Part shown: positions 52,996-62,146 of the stretch, one piece after another | How positions within the stretch are numbered: the stretch's first letter is position 1 | Layout: every line of letters starts with the position of its first letter | DNA from: Luteimonas wenzhouensis | Lineage (GTDB): Bacteria > Pseudomonadota > Gammaproteobacteria > Xanthomonadales > Xanthomonadaceae | Assembly (NCBI RefSeq): GCF_007859305.1 | Contig: NZ_VOHE01000003.1 | Location: 372,001-436,000 of the forward strand | DNA length: 64,000 nucleotides | Direction of reading: 5' to 3' | The notes under the pieces: generated by a model | What the model was told of the DNA's origin: nothing | What the model saw: only the letters and a program-made list of their open reading frames with translations | Databases searched by the model: none | Position numbers and translations under genes: made by a program

Positions 52996-53071
52996 AGGCA
53001 CCGGCCGGGCGCAGGCGCTCGCCGCGTTCGTCGACGACGGGCGGGACCATCGCGTCCACCCGCGCGTCGCG

Positions 53072-53389
53072 TCAGTGCGTGGCGCGGTCGTGCCTGCTGC
53101 CGCCGCGGCAGGTCGGCGAATCGGGCGCGGCCCCCTGCACGGCCCACTCGTCCGGGGTATAGGTGTGCAGGGCGAGGGCGTGGATGTCCTGCATCAGCGG
53201 GCCCAGCGTCCGGTAGACCAGTTGGTGGCGCTGCACCGGGCGGCGCCCGGCGAAGGCATCGCCGACGATCACGGCCTTGTAGTGGGTCTCCAGGCCGCGG
53301 CTGTGCATGTGGCTCTCGTCGTGCACCTCCAGGTGCGCGGGCGAGAGCGCGGCGAGCGCGGCGCGGATGCGGTCGATCTTGGCTTGCAT
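53072..53389 (-). CDS. BolA-family protein
   Basis: A 105-residue protein with the BolA fold: MQAKIDRIRAALAALSPAHLEVHDESHMHSRGLETHYKAVIV and RRPVQRHQLVYRTLGPLMQ, HALALHTYTPDEW. The conserved His residues that hold a [2Fe-2S] cluster with a monothiol glutaredoxin are present. The last 20 residues are an unconserved tail. It lies downstream of the flavin reductase-like gene with a 57-bp gap. Confidence 0.92.
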   Translation of the reverse strand: MQAKIDRIRAALAALSPAHLEVHDESHMHSRGLETHYKAVIVGDAFAGRRPVQRHQLVYRTLGPLMQDIHALALHTYTPDEWAVQGAAPDSPTCRGGSRHDRATH

Positions 53390-53446
53390 GCGGCCGATGT
53401 TAGCACCGCGTTCCTTTCGGCCAGGCGAAGGCGGGCGGCCGCGGCG

Positions 53447-54004
53447 CTACGCGTCCAGCATGTCGGGGCGGAACAGGCGCCGCCGCGAGACTTCCCCGCC
53501 CGACACCATGAACCGGCCGCCGCCGCGGTAGTGCACGGTGCGCGGCAGCGCGGGCGACACCGCCGCGCGCAGCCGCAGCACGCGCCAGACGAACAGCGGG
53601 TAGTCGCGGGTGATCCGGGCCTCGTGCAGGCGGCATTCGAGGATCGCGTGGCACTGGCCGATCCCGGGCGCAGACACCTCGCGCGAGCGGGTCGGCGTCA
53701 GCCCGAAGCGGCGGAACTTGTCGACCTCGCCGCTGGAGCAGTTGCCGATGCCGACCACCGCGTCGAGCAGGTCCACGCCGGGCACGTTGAGCGTGCACTC
53801 GCGGCTGCGCCGGGCCAGCGCGTGGCTGTGGTTGTCCTCCCAGACGTAGGTGCCGACGAGGTCGTAGCCGAGCATCATGTGCCAGCCCAGGGTCATGATG
53901 GCGCGCTGGTCGCCGTGGGCGCTGCACAGCAGCAGCACCGGGCCGGGCTCGAGGAACCGGCGGGACGCGTCGACCGGCAGGTCGCGCTTGCGGATCGTGG
54001 CCAT
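53447..54004 (-). CDS. Flavin reductase-like FMN-binding protein
   Basis: A 185-residue split-barrel protein of the flavin reductase-like family (DIM6/NTAB). It has PGPVLLLCSAHGDQRAIMTLGWHMML, RSRECTLNVPGVDLLDAVVGIGNCSSGEVDKFRRFGL and CHAILECRLHEA. Proteins of this family reduce or bind FMN, sometimes serving a partner oxygenase; no partner is visible here. The ATG at 54004 was chosen from the family start MATIRKRDLP. Confidence 0.85.
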   Translation of the reverse strand: MATIRKRDLPVDASRRFLEPGPVLLLCSAHGDQRAIMTLGWHMMLGYDLVGTYVWEDNHSHALARRSRECTLNVPGVDLLDAVVGIGNCSSGEVDKFRRFGLTPTRSREVSAPGIGQCHAILECRLHEARITRDYPLFVWRVLRLRAAVSPALPRTVHYRGGGRFMVSGGEVSRRRLFRPDMLDA

Positions 54005-54064
54005 GGCAGGCTCCGGCAGTGGCGTGGGTGTCGGGCCGCGCGGATGCGGCGGGCCGCGCGGCGC

Positions 54065-54685
54065 TCAGTCCAGCACGTGCACCGCTTCCGCGATGCGGCG
54101 CACGTCGTCCTGGGTGTGGCTGACGTAGACCATCGGCAGGCGCACCTCGTCGCGCACCTTCTGCAGCCACGGGATCAGTTCTTCCCGCCGCGCCTGGTCG
54201 AGCGCCGACAGCGGTTCGTCGAACAGCAGGATCGCCGGCTGCGACAGCAGCGCGCGCCCGATCGCCACCCGCTGGGCCTCGCCGCCGGAGAGGTTGGCCG
54301 GGCGCCGGTCGAGCAGGGCGCCAATGCCCAGCAGCTCGACCACCGCCTCGAGGCTGAAGGTCTCCGGCCCGCGGCGCGCGCCGTGGCGACCGTAGCGCAG
54401 GTTGCCGCGCACGTCGCGGTGCGGGAACAGGCGCGCGTCCTGGAACACGTAGCCGATGCGGCGCCGGTGGGTGGGCACGTCGATGCCGGCGGTACTGTCG
54501 AACAGGGTGCGGCCGTCGATCACGATGCGCCCCGATACCGGCCGCACCAGGCCCGCGATCGCGTTCAGCACCGAGGTCTTGCCCGCGCCCGACGGTCCAG
54601 CCAGGGCGAGCACGCGCGCGTCCTCGACGATGCGCACGTCGCGCTCGAAGCGGCCGCGGCGCAGGCGGATGTCGATGTCCAGCAT
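54065..54685 (-). CDS. modC: Molybdate ABC transporter ATPase, short form
   Basis: A 206-residue ABC ATPase with Walker A GPSGAGKTS, Q-loop VFQDARLFPHRDV, signature LSGGEAQRVAIGRAL and Walker B AILLFDEPLSALD. It matches ModC in the nucleotide-binding domain but stops after the H-loop (VYVSHTQDDV), so it lacks the C-terminal TOBE/Mop molybdate-binding domain of the usual ModC of about 350 residues. Regulatory trans-inhibition by molybdate should therefore be absent. It overlaps modB by one base (TGATG). Confidence 0.9.
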   Translation of the reverse strand: MLDIDIRLRRGRFERDVRIVEDARVLALAGPSGAGKTSVLNAIAGLVRPVSGRIVIDGRTLFDSTAGIDVPTHRRRIGYVFQDARLFPHRDVRGNLRYGRHGARRGPETFSLEAVVELLGIGALLDRRPANLSGGEAQRVAIGRALLSQPAILLFDEPLSALDQARREELIPWLQKVRDEVRLPMVYVSHTQDDVRRIAEAVHVLD

Positions 54686-55374
54686 CAGTCCCGCTCCCCG
54701 CGTCGCTGGCGTCGCACCAGCCACTCCGAGGCCAGCAGCGCGGCCAGCGAGATCACGACCGCGACCACGGCCAGGCGCCAGATCCCCGATTCGCCGCCGG
54801 GCGCCTGCATCAGCCCGTAGATCTCGGACGAGAGCGTGCGCGTCTGCCCCGGAATGCTGGAGACGAAGGTGATGGTGGCGCCGAACTCGCCCAAGGCCTT
54901 GGCGAAGGCGAGCACGGTGCCGGCCACGATCCCGGGCCACGACAGCGGCAGGGTGACGGTGAAGAACACGCGCAGCGGATTCGCGCCCAGGGTCGCCGCG
55001 GCCTGTTCCAGGCGCCGGTCGACCGATTCGATCGCCAGCCGGATCGCGCGCACCAGCAGCGGGAAACCCATGATCGCGCTGGCCAGCGCCGCGCCGGTCC
55101 AGCGGAAGGCGAAGCTGATCCCGAAGTGCTCGGACAGCAAGCGCCCGGCCGCGCCGCCGTGGCCGAAGGTCACCAGCAGCGCATAGCCGACGACCACCGG
55201 CGGCAGCACCAGCGGCAGGTGCACCAGCGCGTCGAGCAGGGACTTGCCGACGAAGTCCACCCGCGCCAGGACCCAGGCGGTGGCAATGCCCAGCGGCAGG
55301 CTGGCCAGGGAGGCGGCCACCGCCACCTTCAGGCTCAGCGCGATCGCCGTGGTCTCCTCGGGCGTGAACAGCAT
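54685..55374 (-). CDS. modB: Molybdate ABC transporter permease
   Basis: A 229-residue inner-membrane permease with five to six helices and the EAA loop (EQAAATLGANPLRVFFTVTLPLSWPGIVAGTVLAFAKALGEFGATITFV). ETTAIALSLKVAVAASLASLPLGI is the usual ModB N-terminus. ATG at 55374; the longer open frame upstream is a shadow of modA. Middle gene of modABC. Confidence 0.93.
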   Translation of the reverse strand: MLFTPEETTAIALSLKVAVAASLASLPLGIATAWVLARVDFVGKSLLDALVHLPLVLPPVVVGYALLVTFGHGGAAGRLLSEHFGISFAFRWTGAALASAIMGFPLLVRAIRLAIESVDRRLEQAAATLGANPLRVFFTVTLPLSWPGIVAGTVLAFAKALGEFGATITFVSSIPGQTRTLSSEIYGLMQAPGGESGIWRLAVVAVVISLAALLASEWLVRRQRRGERD

Positions 55375-55381
55375 GCGGGCC

Positions 55382-56254
55382 TCAGCGCAGGACGAAGCCG
55401 TGGTCGAGGAAGATCGCCGCGGCCTCGGGCGAACCCAGCCACTGGACGAAGTCGCCGGCCATCGGATGCCTGCTGGCCGCGACCCTGGCGACCGGATACA
55501 CGATCTCCGGATGGCTTTCCGGGGGGAAAGTCCCCAGCACCCGCACCCGCGGCTCCGCCTTCGCGTCGGTGGCGTAGACCACGCCCAGCGGCGCCTCGCC
55601 ACGCGCGACCAGGAGCAGCGCGGCGCGCACGTTCTCGGTCTCGGCCAGGCGCGGTGCCACGGCCGGCCAGGCGCCCAGGGACGCGAGCGCGGCCTGCGCA
55701 TGCTTGCCCGCCGGCACGCTGCCGGTCAGGGCCACGGCGAGGCGGCCGTCGCCGCCCAGCAGGGGCAGCAGGTCGACCCCGGGCGCGAGCGCCAGCCCCG
55801 GCGCCGGGTTGTCGGCGTGCGCCACCAGCACCAGGGCATTGCCCAGCAGCCCGGAGCGGCTGGCCGGATCGACCAGGCCGCGCTGCTGCAGCCAGTCCAT
55901 CCACTCGGTGTCGGCGGAGACGAACACGTCGGCCGGCGCCCGCTGGGCGATCTGGCGCGCCAGTGCCGGGCTGCCGGCGAAGGACACCTGCACCGCCTGG
56001 CCGCTGCGGGCGGTGTAGGCGCGGGCGGCGGCCTCCAACGATTCGGTCAGGCTGGCGGCGGCGAACACGACCAGCGGCCCTGGTCCCGCCGGTTCCGGCC
56101 CGTCGCCCTCGCGGCCGCCGCAGGCCGCCAGCAGCAGCGCGGCCAGCGCGGCCAGCGCGCGCCGGCAGGCCCGCCGGCAGAGTGGCCACCCGAGGCGCGG
56201 TGCGCCCGGCGACGGCCGGAGCCGGGGACGGGGGGCTCGGGTCGGTGGCGGCAT
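55382..56254 (-). CDS. modA: Molybdate-binding protein ModA, lipoprotein form
   Basis: A 290-residue periplasmic binding protein. An arginine-rich N-terminus and hydrophobic segment end in LLLAAC, a lipobox near residue 46, so it is probably membrane-tethered, unlike the soluble ModA of E. coli. The mature start LVVFAAASLTESLEAAARAY and FAGSPALARQIAQRAPADVFVSAD are ModA signatures for oxyanion binding. First gene of modABC. I saw no molybdenum-cofactor riboswitch or ModE palindrome in 56255-56521. Confidence 0.92.
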   Translation of the reverse strand: MPPPTRAPRPRLRPSPGAPRLGWPLCRRACRRALAALAALLLAACGGREGDGPEPAGPGPLVVFAAASLTESLEAAARAYTARSGQAVQVSFAGSPALARQIAQRAPADVFVSADTEWMDWLQQRGLVDPASRSGLLGNALVLVAHADNPAPGLALAPGVDLLPLLGGDGRLAVALTGSVPAGKHAQAALASLGAWPAVAPRLAETENVRAALLLVARGEAPLGVVYATDAKAEPRVRVLGTFPPESHPEIVYPVARVAASRHPMAGDFVQWLGSPEAAAIFLDHGFVLR

Positions 56255-56344
56255 GTGGCGTCCGGCGGAGGGGGAGGAGGCGACTATAGCGGGCGCGGCC
56301 CGTGCCCAGGCAGGGCCGGGCGCGACGCCGGAGCGGGCCTGGGT

Positions 56345-56360
56345 GGGAATTTTCCTACAC
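56345..56360. promoter_or_regulatory. AT-rich motif TGGGAATTTTCCTACA-type
   Basis: GTGGGAATTTTCCTACA stands out as an AT-rich near-inverted repeat in very GC-rich DNA between modA and the small DUF2188-like gene, about 160 bp before the latter. It may be a promoter or regulator site for either direction. Confidence 0.35.
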
Positions 56361-56521
56361 CGCGGCGGGTGCGGCCCCGATGGTGGCCGAACCGCGTCAC
56401 GGCAATCCTGTGACCGCCCCGGCAGCGCACAGGCACAGGACGCTGCTGCACGGACGCCGGCCGCGACGACAGGACACTGCGGGTCGCGCCGGGGCACCCG
56501 TTTCTCTGGGGAGCGTCGGCC

Positions 56522-56731
56522 ATGTCGCGTGAAATGATCGAGATCGAGGCCGTGGGCGACGGCTGGCTGGTGCGCAGCGGCGAGGCCTTGCAGGTGTTCG
56601 AGACCAAGTTCCAGGCGATCGAACGGGCGCACGCGCTGGCCGCGCGCCGCTACGTGCAGACCGGATGTGCCACGGGCGTGCGGGTGCCGGTGGCCGGCTC
56701 GGCGCCGGTGATCGTGGGGATCTGCGGCTAG
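56522..56731 (+). CDS. Small DUF2188-like protein
   Basis: A 69-residue protein. DGWLVRSGEALQVFETKFQAIERAHALAARR follows the DUF2188 pattern (strand-strand-helix with W-x-V and an A-rich helix), a family of small proteins of unknown function. ATG at 56522, with GGGGAG about 9 bases upstream. Its stop overlaps the stop of the convergent FAD-binding gene. Confidence 0.7.
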   Translation: MSREMIEIEAVGDGWLVRSGEALQVFETKFQAIERAHALAARRYVQTGCATGVRVPVAGSAPVIVGICG

Positions 56732-58107
56732 CGCACGGTCGCCGCGCCGGCGCGGATCGCGTCCGCAATCCCGCGCGCCTGCACCCGCAGTTCCGGGATC
56801 GCGGTGGTTTCCCACAGGTCGCCGATGCGCAGCGCCCCGATCGCGAACAGCCCGGGCAGGGCGCGGGCGCGCCGGTCGAGCACCCGCCCGGCGTCGTCGC
56901 AGGCCAGGCCCAGGCCATGCCGGCCGGGGATCGCCAGCCCGCGTGCGCGCATCGCCTGCAGCAGTGTGCCCGGGCGCAGCTCGATGCCGGTCTCCACTCC
57001 GCTGGCGTTGACGATCCAGTCGACCCGCCGCGTGTGCTCGTGCAGGCCGTGGCGCGGGCGCACATGGAGGCAGCTTCCGCCCTGGGGATGCGGGGTGACC
57101 GCGCGCAGGCGGCCCGCGACCAGCTCCAGCCTGCCCTCGGCGCGCAGCCGCGCGATCCTGGCCGCCACATCCGGGGCGATCCGGTGGCGGTGGATGTCCC
57201 ACCAGCGCACCGCGTGGCGCAGGAACCGCCGCTGCTCCGCGGGGTCGAGCGAACGCCACAGCGCCTGGCCGTGGGGGCGCAGCCGGTCCATGGTCCACTG
57301 CCAGGGCTCGTCGCCGGCGGCCGCCCGCCTGCGCAGCAGGCGCATCCGCGCGCGCACCCCCAGCGCCAGCAGGTCGTCGACGTCGCCCGCCGCGGGCGGG
57401 CCGCCGGGCGCATGCGCCAGCGGCGCGAGCCCGCGCCGCGACAGCGCCATGAGGTGGCCGCGCCGTCCCGGGCGGCCCAGGACGAGCGCGGCATCGACCA
57501 TGCTCAGGCCGGTGCCCAGGATGCACGTGTCCGCGCCGTCGGGGATCGCGGCCACCGCCTCGTAGTCCCAGGCCTCCACCACGCGCGCGCCCGGGTGCAG
57601 CAGGAACGGCGGGATCCGGCGTGGCGCGTTGCCGGTCGCGAGCACCACCGCACGCGCCGGCAACGCGGCGCCGGAGGACAGGTGCACGCGCCAGCCCGCG
57701 CCATCGCGTTCGAGGTCGGTGGCGCTGGCACGCAGGTGGGCCGGCGCGACGGCGGCGGGCAGCGCCTCCAGGGTGGCGCGCAGGTACTGCGCGAACAGGG
57801 CGCGCGGGGCGAACTCCGCCCCCAGCCGTGCATGCGGCATCCGGCTGCGGCCGGCGAGGAAGTCCACGAAGTGGCCGGGCCGCTCCTCGAACGCGCTCAT
57901 GCGCGCGGCCGGCACGTTCAACAGATGGACGGGCTGGGTGGTCGAGTAGGCCACGCCTTCCCCCAGACGGGCGCCGGGTTCGACGATCGCCACCCGCGGC
58001 GGCGGGCCGCCGCCCGTGGCCAGCCGCAGGGCGACCAGCACCCCGGCGGCGCCACCGCCGACCACCACCACGTCGAACCCGCCCGCCGCAGGCGCTCCGG
58101 TGCCCAT
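56728..58107 (-). CDS. FAD/NAD(P)-binding oxidoreductase-like protein
   Basis: A 459-residue protein with an N-terminal Rossmann dinucleotide motif (DVVVVGGGAAGVLVALRLA), GEGVAYSTTQPVHLLNVPAARMSAF and a second nucleotide motif (CILGTGLSMVDAALVLG). The C-terminal segment LFAIGALRIGDLWETTAIPELRVQA is typical of the NAD_binding_9 (YdhS/HI0933-related) family, whose substrates are mostly unknown. ATG at 58107. It lies 23 bases downstream of yggX. Confidence 0.85.
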   Translation of the reverse strand: MGTGAPAAGGFDVVVVGGGAAGVLVALRLATGGGPPPRVAIVEPGARLGEGVAYSTTQPVHLLNVPAARMSAFEERPGHFVDFLAGRSRMPHARLGAEFAPRALFAQYLRATLEALPAAVAPAHLRASATDLERDGAGWRVHLSSGAALPARAVVLATGNAPRRIPPFLLHPGARVVEAWDYEAVAAIPDGADTCILGTGLSMVDAALVLGRPGRRGHLMALSRRGLAPLAHAPGGPPAAGDVDDLLALGVRARMRLLRRRAAAGDEPWQWTMDRLRPHGQALWRSLDPAEQRRFLRHAVRWWDIHRHRIAPDVAARIARLRAEGRLELVAGRLRAVTPHPQGGSCLHVRPRHGLHEHTRRVDWIVNASGVETGIELRPGTLLQAMRARGLAIPGRHGLGLACDDAGRVLDRRARALPGLFAIGALRIGDLWETTAIPELRVQARGIADAIRAGAATVR

Positions 58108-58130
58108 GCCGGCCGTCGACCGGATCCGGA

Positions 58131-58409
58131 TCAGGCGGCGTCGTCCGGCGGCACGTAGCCGGCGGGCTTGTCGGCGCCGCCGCCGAACAGGAACTTCTGC
58201 ATCTCGGCCTCGAGGAAGGCGCGGTGATCCGGGTCGAGCGGCGAGAGGCGGTTCTCGTTGATCAGCATGGTCTGGTGGGCGAGCCACGCGGCCCATGCCG
58301 ACTTGCCGATGCTGGCGAAGACCCGCTTGCCAAGCTCGCCCGGCCACGGCACGAAGTCGAGACCCTCGGTTTCGCGCTGTTCGTACTGGCAGAAGATGAT
58401 CCTGGCCAT
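58131..58409 (-). CDS. yggX: Fe(2+)-trafficking protein YggX
   Basis: A 92-residue protein: [50 protein letters not shown] and [17 protein letters not shown]. It protects Fe-S proteins from oxidative damage in E. coli and Salmonella. The conserved Cys is at position 7. It is paired with mutY as in many gammaproteobacteria. Confidence 0.96.
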   Translation of the reverse strand: MARIIFCQYEQRETEGLDFVPWPGELGKRVFASIGKSAWAAWLAHQTMLINENRLSPLDPDHRAFLEAEMQKFLFGGGADKPAGYVPPDDAA

Positions 58410-58479
58410 GGCGGTCCGTGGAAGCTGGGAGCCGCCATTGTAGGAGGCCGTGCGCGCCGTTGCCCGCGGGCGTGCGGGC

Positions 58480-59550
58480 TCAGCGGGCGTGGCCGGGCCG
58501 CGGCGCCAGCAGGGTCCGCACCGGAGCGGGAATGCCCAGCGTGCCCAGCTCCGGCGCGGCCACCCAGCGCAGGTCGGCGCGGTCGCGCACCGCCGGCAGC
58601 AGGTCCACGCCCTGCCAGGCCAGCGGCTGCAGGTCGAGGCGGTAGTGGGTGAAGGCGTGCGCGACCGGTTCCAGGACGGCCGCGGCGTCGAAGTCGCCGC
58701 GCACGTGCCGCTCGAACCAGGCCCGCGCGGCGGCGTGGTCCGGGTGCTCGGGCAGCGACCACAGCGCGGCCCAGATCCCGGTGGGCGGACGCCGCTGCAG
58801 GAGCACCCGGCCGTCGCCGTCGCGCAGCAGCAGCGCCAGCGCGCGACGTTCGGGCAGCGGCCGGCCGGGGCGCGGGGTCGGCAGTTCCTGCACCCGGCCC
58901 TCGCGCAGCGCCAGGCAGGTGTCCTGCAGCGGGCACAGCGCGCAGGCCGGGTCGTGGCGGGCGCACAGGGTGGCGCCGAAGTCCATCTGCGCCTGGGTGT
59001 AGTCGGCCATGCGCCCGTCGGGGACACCGTCGAGGTGGGCCCCGGCCAGCGCCCACAGCCGCTTCTCGACCGCGGGCGCGCCGGGCCAGCCGGCGACCGC
59101 ATGGACCCGGCACAGGACGCGCTTGACATTGCCGTCGAGGATCGCGGCCCGCTCGCCCCAGGCCTGCGACAGGATCGCGCCGGCGGTGCTGCGGCCGATC
59201 CCGGGCAGTGCCAGCAGGGCGTCGAAGTCGCGTGGCAGCTCGCCGCCGTGGCGTTCGACGCACTGCTTCGCGGCGGCGTGCAGGTGGCGGGCGCGGGCGT
59301 AATAGCCCAGCCCCGACCACAGCGCGAGCACCTCGTCCAGCGGCGCGCCGGCGAGCGCGCGCACGTCGGGCAGCGCCGCCACGAAGCGCTCGAAGTAGGG
59401 CACGACCACGCGCACCTGGGTCTGCTGCAGCATGATCTCCGACAGCCATACCCGGTAGGGCGTGCGCGGATGCTGCCAGGGCAGGTCGTGGCGCCCGGAC
59501 TGCTCGAACCACTGCAGCAGGCGCGTGGCGAACGTGGCGGCGTGGCTCAT
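58480..59550 (-). CDS. mutY: A/G-specific adenine glycosylase MutY
   Basis: A 356-residue base-excision repair enzyme that removes adenine opposite 8-oxoguanine. It shows [24 protein letters not shown], the HhH-GPD motif [15 protein letters not shown] with [12 protein letters not shown] (catalytic Asp), the [4Fe-4S] cysteines C-x6-C-x2-C-x5-C in [18 protein letters not shown] and a C-terminal NUDIX-like 8-oxoG-recognition domain. ATG at 59550 overlaps the AsmA-like gene stop. Confidence 0.97.
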   Translation of the reverse strand: MSHAATFATRLLQWFEQSGRHDLPWQHPRTPYRVWLSEIMLQQTQVRVVVPYFERFVAALPDVRALAGAPLDEVLALWSGLGYYARARHLHAAAKQCVERHGGELPRDFDALLALPGIGRSTAGAILSQAWGERAAILDGNVKRVLCRVHAVAGWPGAPAVEKRLWALAGAHLDGVPDGRMADYTQAQMDFGATLCARHDPACALCPLQDTCLALREGRVQELPTPRPGRPLPERRALALLLRDGDGRVLLQRRPPTGIWAALWSLPEHPDHAAARAWFERHVRGDFDAAAVLEPVAHAFTHYRLDLQPLAWQGVDLLPAVRDRADLRWVAAPELGTLGIPAPVRTLLAPRPGHAR

Positions 59551-60818
59551 GGTGCGTCCCCGAACTCGATCACCACTCCGCGCAGCCGGGCGCCCGAGAC
59601 CTCGACCGCCTCCGCCTCGAGCCGGCCCTGCAGCGGCGGCAGCGGCGAATGCGGCAGCGGCGAATCGCGCCGCGCGTTCCAGGCCAGCAGCGCGGGCACG
59701 TCGAGCCGGCCGTGGAAGCGCACGCCCTCGCGCGCGGCGCGCAGCGCGAGCGGCGAGGACAGGTCGCGCGCGCCACGGTAGTCCAGGCCGAGCGCCAGCG
59801 GCACGCCGGGGTCGTCGAGCGGCGGCGGCAGCGCGGGCCAGGCGTCCGGCCAGCGGGCGAGCCGCCCGTCGAGGCGCAGCAGCAGTCTCGCGCCGAGCGC
59901 CGCGTGCCCGCGCGCGTGGAGCCGGGGCACCATGCCGTCGCCGCGCAGCACCAGGTGCGCGGGCAGCAGGGTCCACGCGCCATCGTGCGCGCGCAGTGGC
60001 CCATGCGCGCCGAGCGTGAAGGATTCGTCGACGGTGGCGGTGGCCAGACGCCCGCTGGCGCCTAGTCGCGCGGGCAGCAGCTGCAGCGTCGGCTCCCAGT
60101 GCAGTGCTCCCGAAAGCGCCACCCAGGCCGGCAGGCGCCAGCTGCCGGCGTCGGGCGCGACCACGCCGGCCAGGCCGAAGCCGCGCCCGCTCTCCGGGCG
60201 CTGCAGGGTGGCGGCCAGGGAGAACGGCGCGTGCAGCGCCGCGTCGACGTAGCGGCCCGAGGCGCGTGCGCGCAGCGCTGCGTCCGGCGCCAGGCGCGGC
60301 ACGGACAGGCGCAAGGATTCGATCCGCCAGTCGCCGCCCTCGATGTGCCCGTCATCGGCGCGCAGGCCGCGACCGACCACCGGCATCCGGCCCACGCCCG
60401 GGGGCCGCCGGGCCAGCCAGGCCCGCAGCGCGGGCAGGTCGACGCGCGGGGCATCGAGTTCGATCCGGGTGAGATCGAGCCGGTCGCCCAGTCCGCGGAC
60501 CGTGCGCCAGGGGGCGGTGACCACCACCCGCCGCGCCTGCAGCAGCGCAACCGCGGCGCCCGGTTCACGGACCTCGAGGTCGCGGGCGACGATCCCCGGC
60601 AGCGCGCCCAGCTGCAGCGAGGCGCCGCCACGCGCGCGGATCTCCAGACCGGTCGCGGCGCCGATGCGCGAGAGCAGCAGCGAGGCCGCGGGCGCGGAGC
60701 CCAGCGCCAGCCACGCGAGCAGGAGCAGGACCGCCACGGCCAGGGCGGTCCACGCCCCGATGCGCGCCCAGCGCCGGCGCGCGCGTGGCGGCACGGCCCG
60801 GTCGCGCGCGGCGTTCAC
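59547..60818 (-). CDS. AsmA-like inner-membrane protein
   Basis: A 423-residue protein. A basic N-terminus and one transmembrane helix (WTALAVAVLLLLAWLALG) are followed by a long periplasmic region with AsmA-type strands (LEIRARGGASLQLGALPGIVARDLEVREPG; ALLQARRVVVTAPWRTV). AsmA relatives act in envelope lipid transport or protein assembly. It overlaps both ftsY and mutY by ATGA, so translation is coupled. Confidence 0.78.
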   Translation of the reverse strand: MNAARDRAVPPRARRRWARIGAWTALAVAVLLLLAWLALGSAPAASLLLSRIGAATGLEIRARGGASLQLGALPGIVARDLEVREPGAAVALLQARRVVVTAPWRTVRGLGDRLDLTRIELDAPRVDLPALRAWLARRPPGVGRMPVVGRGLRADDGHIEGGDWRIESLRLSVPRLAPDAALRARASGRYVDAALHAPFSLAATLQRPESGRGFGLAGVVAPDAGSWRLPAWVALSGALHWEPTLQLLPARLGASGRLATATVDESFTLGAHGPLRAHDGAWTLLPAHLVLRGDGMVPRLHARGHAALGARLLLRLDGRLARWPDAWPALPPPLDDPGVPLALGLDYRGARDLSSPLALRAAREGVRFHGRLDVPALLAWNARRDSPLPHSPLPPLQGRLEAEAVEVSGARLRGVVIEFGDAP

Positions 60819-62071
60819 CCGCCGAGGCGTTCGGGCAGCAGCGCGTCGACGAACGCGTGGGCGTCGAACACGCGCAGGTCCTCGGGCCGTTCGCCGATGC
60901 CGGCGAAGCGGATCGGGATCCCGAACTCGCGCGCCAGCGCGAACACCACGCCGCCCTTGGCGGTGCCGTCGAGCTTGGTCACCACCAGCCCGGTGACGTT
61001 GACCGCGTCGTGGAACCGGCGCAGCTGCGCCAGCGCGTTCTGGCCGGTGGTGCCGTCGATCACCATCAGGACCTCGTGCGGCGCGGCCGGGTCGATCTTG
61101 CCCAGCACGCGCCGGATCTTGCCCAGCTCGGCCATCAGCCCCTGCTGGGTATGCAGGCGCCCTGCGGTGTCGGCGATCAGCACGTCGGCGCCGCGCGAGC
61201 GCGCGGCCTGCAGTGCGTCGAACGCGACCGAGGCCGGGTCGGCGTCCTGGCCCTGGGCGACCACGGTCACGCCGTTGCGTTCACCCCAGGCCTGCAGCTG
61301 CGCCACGGCGGCGGCGCGGAAGGTGTCGCCCGCGGCCAGCATCAGCGAACGGCCCTCGTCCTTGAACCGGCGCGCGAGCTTGCCGATGGTGGTGGTCTTG
61401 CCGACGCCGTTGACGCCGACGGTGAGGATCACGAACGGCCTGGCCGCCGGGTCGATCTCGAGCGGACGCGCCACCGGTTCGAGCATCGCCACCAGCTCGG
61501 CGCGCAGCGCCTCGAGCAGGGCGCCGGTATCGGCGAACTCGCGTGCCTTCATCCGCCCGCGCAGGCGTTCGACCAGTTCGGTGCTGGCGGCCACGCCCAC
61601 GTCGGCGGTCAGCAGCGCGGTTTCGATCTCGTCGAGCAGGTCGTCGTCCAAGCGCGGATTGCGCGAGAACAGGCTGCCCACGCCACGGGCGAAGGCGCTG
61701 CCGCGCAGGCGCTCGCGCCAGCCGGGCTTGCCGGGCGCGGCGGGGGGCGGCTGCGGGGCCTGGGCGCTATCGCGACCGGCCGCCGGTGCGTCGGCCTCCG
61801 GCCCGGGAACGTCCGCGGCCACCGGGTCATCGGGCGGAACGGTGGCCGTGGGCACCGCCGCCTCCGCCGCCCCGGTCGCAGCCGGCGTGGGCGTGGGCGG
61901 GGGCGTGGGCTGCGGCGGGACGTCGGCCGGATCGGCCTGCGGCGCCGGACGGCCGGCGCCCGGGAACGCGGCGGCAAGTTCCTCGGCGGTGAAGCCGCCC
62001 TTGCGCCGTCCGGCGCCGTCCCCGCGCTCGGCAGGGGCGTCGGGCTTCTTGCGGCCGAACAGTCGGATCAT
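60815..62071 (-). CDS. ftsY: Signal recognition particle receptor FtsY
   Basis: A 418-residue SRP receptor GTPase. The acidic/Pro-rich A domain (residues 1-110, with Thr-Pro repeats) is followed by the N domain and the G domain: TVGVNGVGKTTTIGKLA (P-loop), DTFRAAAVAQL, DVLIADTAGRLHTQQGL and TKLDGTAKGG. I chose the ATG at 62071 (MIRLFGRKKP), which matches family starts; an ATG at 62110 would add 13 residues. Confidence 0.96.
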   Translation of the reverse strand: MIRLFGRKKPDAPAERGDGAGRRKGGFTAEELAAAFPGAGRPAPQADPADVPPQPTPPPTPTPAATGAAEAAVPTATVPPDDPVAADVPGPEADAPAAGRDSAQAPQPPPAAPGKPGWRERLRGSAFARGVGSLFSRNPRLDDDLLDEIETALLTADVGVAASTELVERLRGRMKAREFADTGALLEALRAELVAMLEPVARPLEIDPAARPFVILTVGVNGVGKTTTIGKLARRFKDEGRSLMLAAGDTFRAAAVAQLQAWGERNGVTVVAQGQDADPASVAFDALQAARSRGADVLIADTAGRLHTQQGLMAELGKIRRVLGKIDPAAPHEVLMVIDGTTGQNALAQLRRFHDAVNVTGLVVTKLDGTAKGGVVFALAREFGIPIRFAGIGERPEDLRVFDAHAFVDALLPERLGG

Positions 62072-62146
62072 CGGACCAGTGGACACCGGGGGGAGGTGGG
62101 GGCCGGACATGCTACCACCGGGCCGCGGCGCGCCGGCCGCGCGGGT

